A DNA stretch of 64,000 nt. Origin: Galerina marginata (taxonomy: Eukaryota > Basidiomycota > Agaricomycetes > Agaricales > Galerinaceae). Below the pieces are notes generated by a model. It was not told the DNA's origin. It made no database searches and worked only from the letters and a program-made list of their open reading frames with translations. Position numbers and translations under genes: made by a program. This document shows positions 56,253-64,000 of the stretch, piece by piece. Location: positions 1,116,001-1,180,000 of the forward strand of contig JAECYW010000021.1 in the NCBI GenBank assembly GCA_023014335.1, in the 5' to 3' direction. How positions within the stretch are numbered: the first letter of the stretch is position 1; every line of letters begins with the position of its first letter.

Positions 56253-59066
56253 TATTTCCTTTCACCTTGTCACGGTCAACTCGGATTATACTTGCCGGAG
56301 ACTACTGAGTTGCAGGCGGCTATTTACTTCTTTAAAACCTTGGAGCTCACTGAGGGTTTATTCAACTCGAATCGCCAACTGGGGAAACGACCCGCGTGCA
56401 CGATATAATAGACCAGCGAAAAATGGGCAGACTGCCCATCCTCTGGCTTCTATGGGCGGATCCTTGTTAGGCTAGAGGATGGTTTTCAAGATGGAACTCG
56501 GGAATAATATCTGAGGACTTGCACACTACTTTGGGGATAAACTGCACGGCCATGGGGTGGTCTACGGAGGTAAGTTTCCTCATTACCCAGCGATGTACAT
56601 TATTTAACTGTGCAGTCGATTTGCCGCGTGTAACTGTTCCAAGAGATGTCCATAATTCTGCGAATGAGGGTCGCAAGGTCATCACCGAAGACAGTTGATT
56701 CTACGGCATGGTCACAAATGGACACAAAAATTGGTAAATTCCTCGATGGTTATTGGCCACCTACTATCTTTCTCATCGTCGTCGCCTTCGAAATCCCACC
56801 CCATCGGCATTCGCGGTTGTTATTTTTCTCTCAAAGATCTCGTCAAGTTGCCCTGGGTTGCTTTCCCAAATCCCTAGCTGGTTGCATACGCAGATGGCAT
56901 CAACGCAACGTAAGGGCGAGCTTTCATATCGTCATGTTGCACCACAACACTCTCAAGTTAATTTTTTTTCCACCCAAGCGTATTGGCCGACCCATGGCCG
57001 ACCTTATAATGCAGCCGGGAAATCGAATGTGGCCGAATAATCCTTCGTTCCAACCCGCGGACCTAGGCTTTAATTTCTGATTTATGCTCTACGAAGTAGG
57101 TCATCGTCCTGGTGGTTGGAAAGTTCGGTAAACTAAGAATCAATATTACGGGCAACACCAAGCGTAGTTTGTGTTGTGTCTAATTTGCGCGCTCGATACG
57201 CCCTGCCACTTGGGTTGAGTCGTCCATCACCGCCTATAATATGGTTGGAGCTTAGGCTGGCGTAATATAGTCTGGCGTGGTTGTGCTCAACATCTCCGGC
57301 GGTGAAACTGACATAGCTGAGCGCCGCTCGACAACACCTATCGCAAATCTGGCTCAACCACTAAGTGTATTCCATTGGTACGCTTCTGCTTTCCTACTTA
57401 ATGCACCTGACGGAGCACCCGATCTTAGGACTATGTAGACAGATGAGTGAGGTGGGTGAAGCATTACCCCTGGCGAGATAGATGGGCGGCTTCATCTATG
57501 GATCCTTACTTCAGCTTGTCACTGGTTGGAATGGATTGTAGGAATTCATTTTGATCCTCAACTTGGCAAGAGTCCAAACCCTCATGATTGGCCGTAGTAA
57601 TTTGACTTGTGCGATGGCTGTCATGTTGCGATTGTGGGCGTCGGTGTGAACTGAATGCTGGATAGGTGGTGTCAGTTGGAGTCAGTTGGAGTGAGCCAGG
57701 GTAATGATAATATTGATATATGAACTTCCAGGAAACCAAGGATACGAACCGTTGCGACGCGCTGAACTTTTGACAGACGATCTTATCTTATCTTATCGAA
57801 GGGACCGACTTTGTCATCATTATTATCAAGTTGTATCAACGCATCAATTCTTACTAACGCTCCCTCCAGCGCTTATCATTCCCATTTAAATCTTTTAAAA
57901 TCAGCGGCTCATCAGTTGATATAATTTGGCTTAAATGCGCCACTGATCCAACTGATTCCTTCAACCTGTGTTGCTTCTTCGAGCGCTCCCGAAATGCAAA
58001 GCGAAATGCAACGCGAATACTGAACGCGCCATTTTTAATCCCGCCGGTAGGCAAACTGTATTGCGCTTTCCCGTATCTTGAGAATCTGATCGTCGGCCCC
58101 AGATGCGCCACTCGTTCCGTTGATTATCTTAAACTATTCAATTATTGCGTCTCCCGACTTGCTCCCGACCCGAATAATACGCGCCATTTTTATCCCGCCG
58201 GCAGCATTTCTTGAGCATTGCCGCTCCCGAGGACGTAATCTGCTGAAGACAAGAACTTATTTTGTTAATCGCCTTAAAGAGTACTGCCTATCCCAACCTA
58301 AGTGATGTAGGCGCCATTTTTGATCCAAGCGTGTATGTGTGTTTCCTAAAAATCCCAATGTTCCAAGGCGTCATGGAAGTGACAGTAATGACCGCCTTTG
58401 TGATGCTGGTATATTGGACCCGATCTAGATGAAATACAATGAAGCGGAATGGGATTCCCTCGATCCCGCCACGGGAAACAATTATTTTTATATCCTGCCA
58501 ATTTCGTGACAGCGAGGTGCTCTCACCTCGCACACAATGCGCCACGATCCATAAGCCTTGCGCTCACGCTGCGGCTTCTGACTAGTGTACAGATTCCAGA
58601 AGACATTTCTGATTTAGAGAAATATCAGGCTGTATGACAATCAAGAGGAAGAAGACCCAAACTTCATCAGTAAATTCATAACCAGGACGATGACACGCCT
58701 CAGATTGATCAACTACTAACTATTAAAAACTGACAGAACTCCGGACGTTTACATGGGTAAGTAGATAAACACTTGGATTTTTACTCGCGGACAACCGGCC
58801 AAGGGAACGGACAAAGTTTCCAAATATAATTTCGCCAGAAATAAATCATATTGATGCCAAAAAGTACAGGTACACATGCGCAGCTCTAACGAAGGGAAAA
58901 CGACTCGTACACGAGAGGGGTGTGAGGATGGAACTAGAATAAGTTAACGGGCCTCCCTAACGAGCGAAAGTGAACAAAAGAGTGGATAGGCGTTTTACAC
59001 ATCGAGGAAACGTCCTTAGAAAACAGTTGTGATATCTCGTTACATGTCTTTCAACGCTTTTGCATT
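56253..59066. other. Gene-poor stretch with GCGCCA-type repeats
   Basis: No frame here shows a recognisable domain; a 144-codon plus frame (56646-57080) lacks support. Around 57,937-58,550 there are repeated GCGCCA-containing units, listed separately. A perfect 8-bp hairpin (GCGAGGTG CTCT CACCTCGC) lies at 58512-58531. The part after about 58,620 is probably the 3' flank of the DUF6534 gene. Confidence 0.45.
57937..58550. repeat. Diverged tandem repeat with six GCGCCA motifs
   Basis: The motif GCGCCATTTTT(g/a)ATCC(CGCCGG) occurs at 58026-58047, 58181-58202 and 58311-58330, alternating with GCGCCAC(tg)ATCC-like copies at 57937-57950, 58105-58120 and 58539-58550. Two units of about 155-170 bp are recognisable: each starts GCGCCACt, contains GCTCCCGA followed by CGAATA, and ends GCGCCATTTTTA(A)TCCCGCCGG. 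The third is partial. Confidence 0.7.
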
Positions 59067-60596
59067 TCATAGCTTTCTTGGCTTATCGTCGAAGCTTTCC
59101 TCGTCCATGGGCTGACCCTGAATAAATTAGCTGCTTAATCTACACCGTCGACGGAAGAGGTACTCACCTTTCCCCAGGTTTGAGGTGGAGGAAAGGAAAC
59201 TTCTTCGCGAGTAACAGCGATTCCGCCGTGCATTTCGTATGCATTGCTCCTAATAGGATGGTGTACGGCGCTAATATTTGACCTGGGGTCTGCTGTTGAG
59301 ACCTCATGCTTTGATGTATTATTGTCCGGTCGGATTCCCATTCGGCTGTTAAACACTGCCAACATCGAGTTGGCATACAATTTTCCTAGAAGAGCGACGG
59401 TGGCTTGGTAATATGTTGGGTGTCCAGGAAGGATGGCCAGCGCGAATGTGAGAATGGCGATGACGGCTGTTAATTTGAATTAATTAAGTGATTCTTACGA
59501 CCGGATCTCAGTTGAGCTTACCACTCGCAGATCCCGTTTCAATCGTTAATCGAATAATCTTGTTAAGTAAGACCTGGGTGTGCTTCATGCCAGTATTACG
59601 ACGAGAAAGCTATACCCTTCAATGAGCACAAGAAAAAAAATGATTGGCAAAGGAAACGTACGTATACTGTCATGCAAATAGCGATGATCGCATCACAAAG
59701 GGCGCTGCCCCCATTCCAAATCTGAAAAGAAATACAGAATAAGGACCAAGAGTTGGAAGGCCGGACAAATTTTGGACCAGCTACTGACCCCTACGGTAAT
59801 AAAGGAAGCTTTTCCAAGGAAATGGCTGTTGAAAACAGCCTTGTGTGATTCGAAACCGGTAGCAATGGCGCCTCCCAATTGAATCATCGACAACTGTGAG
59901 AGGTATCGTTAACAGTGAACGGTAGATCAAGTCCAGGTCCTCGTACAAAAACGATAAATGTCGCCACGATCTTCGACTGGGCGAGAATGCTGATTCGGTA
60001 GGCATAGAAAGATTGAACCGCGAAGGCCACTAAGATGCGACGGTCAGTCAAGCCTAAGATTGCTTCTTTATTGAAAGGTGAACTTACCGATACCCCCCAT
60101 GACAGGAACGCTGAACCAGATGGTGCCGATTCTATCCAATTCAACGATATTGCCAAAGTTTGCAGCAAACGCATGGAAAGCACTTTGTGTCAAGAGCAGG
60201 GTCTGGACTGCTTCAAAGAGATAAACCCCGAATACAAGAAGCCTGTTATGTTTCGGGTCGTTTGGGAAAGCCAGGTAGTACATATCTAGAGGAGCTCATG
60301 ATGTTAAGCCCAGTAACGTTACACGACAAATATTAACTCACAGGTTTGCAGCGAAAGAACTCCGAATAGACACCAATTGAGCAGATGTCCGATTAACTGT
60401 TCTTGGATTCAGCATTCATGTCGCCGAGAGTATTAATTATGCTAACTGACCAGAGGACCCACGCTATAGGCCACCAACGATTAAGAATATTCAATGATTC
60501 TGTAGAAGTTTTAACTCACAGTCTACCGATATCGGGAGGGAGGGGCGGTAGTCCTGATGCAGCCATGGGAGGTGGTGAAGCTGGCGGTGAAGACAT
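59067..60596 (-). CDS. DUF6534 domain membrane protein (seven-helix, basidiomycete)
   Basis: The product starts MSSPPASPPPMAASGLPPLP with PDIGRL, then LIGHLLNWCLFGVLSLQT, the usual opening of DUF6534 proteins. Successive exons give hydrophobic helices: LVFGVYLFEAVQTLLLTQSA, IGTIWFSVPVMGGI, VAFAVQSFYAYRISILAQSK with IVATFIVF, LSMIQLGGAIATGFE, GGSALCDAIIAICMTVYLSR, then RNTGMKHTQVLLNKIIRLTI, ASAVIAILTFALAI and YYQATVALLGKLYANSMLAV, followed by FNSRMGIR, a motif typical of the family. The cytosolic tail is polar and ends DEESFDDKPRKL at 59067 after a last intron. Helix count (about seven) and the AYRI / LNxRxxxR features fit. The family is abundant in Agaricomycetes and of unknown function. Confidence 0.87.
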
Positions 60597-63500
60597 TCTG
60601 GCGGCGGAGGACTTGGATGGCGAAAGTCTGGACTGTCTTACCCCTTAACGAAACGTTTATAAGCTTCGGAGTGCTGTCGTTTTGGATGGTCCGTCAAGAC
60701 CTACCCAGAGTAACGGATGGCTAATTTAGGACGGGTAATAGAAAGAAGGGAGCAGGTTTGACCCATACATACCACCTACACATGGTCATTTTCCCAGTAG
60801 TGCATCCGATCTGTCAGGGCTGTAACTTTATATTTAGCAATGCCAGGTAGAAGTTAGTCCACTTATCACCCACCTTGCGGACACTGCCACTCGTGGAGCT
60901 GGGGTTGTCAAACGACCTTCAGTGATGTCCGTTGATGAGTCTGTCCGTCGCTCCTGGAATACTTCAAGCAGACACCATCATGTCGTCCAAGTATTCGCAC
61001 GACTACCTTCTAACCAAAATTAAAGTGGCTGCCTTAAAATTCGATCAGCAAAACTTGACTGCGAAGAAGATATGTTTCCTCTTCGTGTCTAAAATATCGT
61101 CAAGGACTCACAATGTCAGCAAGTTGCCATATTTCCTCATGAAAGCCAAAGAACCTGTGAAGACATCTCTCCAACCGTCATTTGTCTTAGTGATGTAGAC
61201 ACAAATGATTGTTTCTCGCCGAGGACGAATGGTGAGGCTCGCACAACTCGGACATCTTATCTCACCAGACACCGGGTCGCCCCCAATCGCCGAATTTTGA
61301 GTCCACTTTTCTGTCTCCCACTTTCGCGGCTAGAGTGAAGGAGGCTCGTTGATCGTGGAAGGCAACAACTTTCTGACACCGCAGGTCATCACAAATATTA
61401 ACAAAGCATCAGGATCGCTGTTCGCGGCCCGTCGATCAACTCACGGACTAGGCGCCTGCAAGGCGTAGGTCCACTACATCCAGAAGTTTGGAGCTGGGAG
61501 TCTGTGAGCCCCTGGGGTTTTCGACGCATCCCAACTGTGGGAATGCGAATTTTTATCTTGTGTATGTGGCTCTTCTCAAGGCCCGTCCATATCTCTCTCA
61601 CGCAGGCACTTGGCCCTGAGTTTCTGGGACGTGGAATTGTGGTCCTAAACATTCAGGAATGTCGACCGTTCATATCGACATTCAAGCTGGTCACTGAATC
61701 GCGAGATGCCCTTGCTATTTGCATCGCACCTTAACTTAAGTTCATCTACTAATTTGACAGCTCACATATCGCTGTCATCTAGAAAGCGCCCGAGCTCAGA
61801 CCACCTTCATCAGAATTTGTGGGTTAAAAGATTCCCCAAGATGTCACATTATTGGCTCTTTTCTTTATCTTCTTGTAATTTTTTTCTCATCCTTCCTATC
61901 TAGCTGACCACTGTGGACGTTGACACCATCGTTCCATGCGACACTGTCTTCAGGATGGGACATTTCGGCTTCCTGTTTGAGAGCATTTAGCGTCCCGCAT
62001 TTTCAAAGAATATACGCAAACTAGTTCTGAACCGATTCTTGGTGTTGGCAGCATCCATAATGTCCATTGGAAGCAACATTTGCTAAAAATCAGTCTGCGT
62101 TCGAGGCGGGAAATTCAACCTCTGGTGAGTTCTATCTTCCTGCAACCTAAAATTAACTATGATTCTACAGAGTACATATTCGTATACCTATGCTAGGCAG
62201 CGACATCCATACACCACACACTACATCGGATTCCCTTTCCAAACAGAAAATCGACAACCCAAGCCCTAGCGCATCCAAATTAGAAATTGACCTTCAGCGA
62301 CGTACTGCATTTTCGTTCAGGATATACCTGACAAGAGTATAGATAAGTCTTTAAATATAGCCCTTCCTAACCATATATTCTTGTTCTTCGTGGAGTTTAT
62401 CCCCGCCGTCTTGATAGAAGGGACACCGACTTACAGAAGTGGCGAGGATGAAACTTCTCATCGTCTCCCCCACTGACGGGGCTGAAATTTAACTTCTTGA
62501 CCCCTCTAAGATCGGACGTCGAGGTCATGCGCTGCCTTACTCATTCGTCGTTTTTCTATTGAGTACGTTAGACCCAAACCTATAAGTAGTCTGTCCTATA
62601 TATGGGCAGTTCTTCCGATGCGACGTCGGAGTATAGGACCATCTGACCAATTCATCATGCTTCCATTACAATAACTTTGACACTACTTATCAGTGGTGTA
62701 TCAGTGGTCATTGATCGCCAAAATGGCATCCTATTGCCGGGCTTGTGTGTGTTCCTTCAAACAAAATTTCATCTCTGCGGTTATTATTGTATCCCTAATG
62801 ATAAGAATGAACTTCATGGATATGTAGGATATGTTGTACTTATCGGTTTGAAAACGGAATACTTTCACCTTCTACCAGCACACCTGCGGTTCTGTCAGGA
62901 AGTCATTTAAAGGCACACTTAATTTCTGATCTTGATTGTTTGCCTGATGAAAAATCAATTGTTAATTGGACCGTCGCATTCTAAAGCTGTCTTTGAGAGC
63001 TCTCGTCGTAGGAAGTGGCATCAAGCCAACCGGCCAGACGGGTTTAAGTTTACGACGGCCAAGGACGGGCTCATATCTATTTGGAACTGCGCCCGAGTAA
63101 GTCATTCGCTTCGATAATTCGTCCGAGCGCAACTGCTTATTTTGGACCACGAGCACGTTTGAAATGCCTTCTTTTCATACTTTTTTCTTCTGATCAAGCC
63201 GTCGTTCCGCCAGCCTTCTAGACGCATATTGGTGCCAATTCATTGCTCGCCTTTACCCAAAAATATTTGACATGCGCAGAGCCTAGAAATCGCCATGACT
63301 CGTCTTCAAACAAATGTTCACCTGTCAGGCTTTTTATGAATCATTTAATGGATGGGCGGTGACAATTTGCAATTATCGGCGTCTGCTGAAATAAACTCTC
63401 TGTTCGCCGTGTGCGTACCTTAGGTGCCGCCGACTCTTTGCCAGTGGTTATGGAAACCTTCTTCAATAGTCACGATATCAGTCACCTTCTGAGCAGCACT

Positions 63501-64000
63501 TCTTACCTGGCACCTTCGTTATTGCACTGAGCACCTGGGGATTGCAATCAGGTTCAAGAACTTGAAGAAGATTGATGAAGTTGTACTTGGTTTGCCTTGG
63601 TTCTATCTCTATCGATTGTTCCGCCCGTATCCTGCAACCAACACCACCCAGGGTAGTTGGAGCTTCCAGGTTATTTTCTGCAACGCCTGCGGCGTCATCG
63701 TAAACACTTGAGCAACGCAAAGGATGGTCGAGGTCCTTTCCAGGTACTCCGAGTCGGTGTTGCCTTGGTGAATTGAGTAGAAAATCGTCACATTCTTACC
63801 ACAAAATAGATTTGAGGAAAAAAATGTGTGTAGAGCAGATAACAGTAGCGCGCAAAGATGCCAACATTAGTTATGGTTACTTGACTTTGTCTGTCCTGAT
63901 CGGTGCTTTATACTTGAGAGACTCGATGGCGGCCCACAAAACATGGATTAACCCTTACATGAGGAAGACCGATGACTGAATATTGTGAACCCATACCTAG
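60597..64000. other. 3.4-kb stretch with little coding evidence
   Basis: Frames are below 90 codons and unrelated to known families. A good-looking intron (62126-62171, GTGAGT..ATTAACT..CTACAG) joins two short frames: one reading LASRIFKEYTQTSSEP, VGSIHNVHWKQHLLKIS, and one reading STYSYTYARQRHPYTTHYIG to a stop; this could be a fragment of a small gene. A 51-codon frame from 63824 has one hydrophobic segment. Otherwise I see nothing to annotate. Confidence 0.4.

Noticed and set aside
63824..63979. 51-codon frame with one hydrophobic segment at the right edge
   Set aside because: Too short to support alone; no recognised family.

Overview
This window looks like nuclear DNA of a filamentous basidiomycete, most likely an Agaricomycete. 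Genes lie on both strands, are broken by many short introns (mostly about 45-75 nt, GT..AG) and are separated by short intergenic stretches. Several families are typical of, or expanded in, mushroom-forming fungi: F-box-like proteins, BTB proteins, a DUF6534 membrane protein, DUF4246, a NACHT NTPase, and a kinase with an HGD catalytic loop. No tRNA, rRNA or intact transposon was recognised. One spliceosomal U6 snRNA gene is present.

Layout. 0-8.5 kb: the 5' end of a possible tRNA methyltransferase gene (minus), a ChaC-type gamma-glutamylcyclotransferase (plus), a possible small spliced gene, two tandem dienelactone-hydrolase-family genes (minus) and a BTB protein (plus). 8.9-16 kb: a protein kinase (minus), the repair endonuclease RAD1/XPF (minus) and a LENG1/CIR_N-type protein (plus). 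16-25.3 kb: a DUF4246 protein (minus), ribosomal protein eL8 (plus), an unassigned minus-strand region, ELP6 (plus), U6 snRNA (minus) and an F-box-like protein (plus). 25.9-35 kb: a BTB-like protein (minus), a 5.7-kb stretch with almost no coding signal, and a disordered Ser/Pro-rich protein (minus). 35-40.4 kb: a gene-poor, repeat-rich island with GC-rich mini-hairpins, three tandem palindromes with compensatory changes, and two satellite-like arrays. 40.4-48.2 kb: a HotDog thioesterase (minus), an NAD(P)-dependent reductase (minus), and a NACHT NTPase (minus) that starts head-to-head with a family-16 methyltransferase (plus) across a 187-bp region full of palindromes. 48.3-54.5 kb: the eIF2-alpha kinase GCN2 (minus). 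54.6-64 kb: F-box-like remnants, a repeat-bearing intergenic stretch, a DUF6534 membrane protein (minus), and 3.4 kb with little coding evidence.

The core genes serve general cell maintenance: translation (eL8, ELP6, GCN2, possibly the tRNA methyltransferase), splicing (U6, possibly the LENG1-like protein), DNA repair (RAD1) and glutathione turnover (ChaC). They do not form one pathway or a biosynthetic cluster. GCN2 and ELP6 both act on tRNA-linked control of translation, but I read their proximity as chance. The most unusual signals are the covarying palindromes at 38.2-38.5 kb, the flanking satellites, and the palindromic NACHT/methyltransferase promoter. Exon models were built by eye from open frames, splice consensus and family resemblance, so outer coordinates are firmer than internal junctions.
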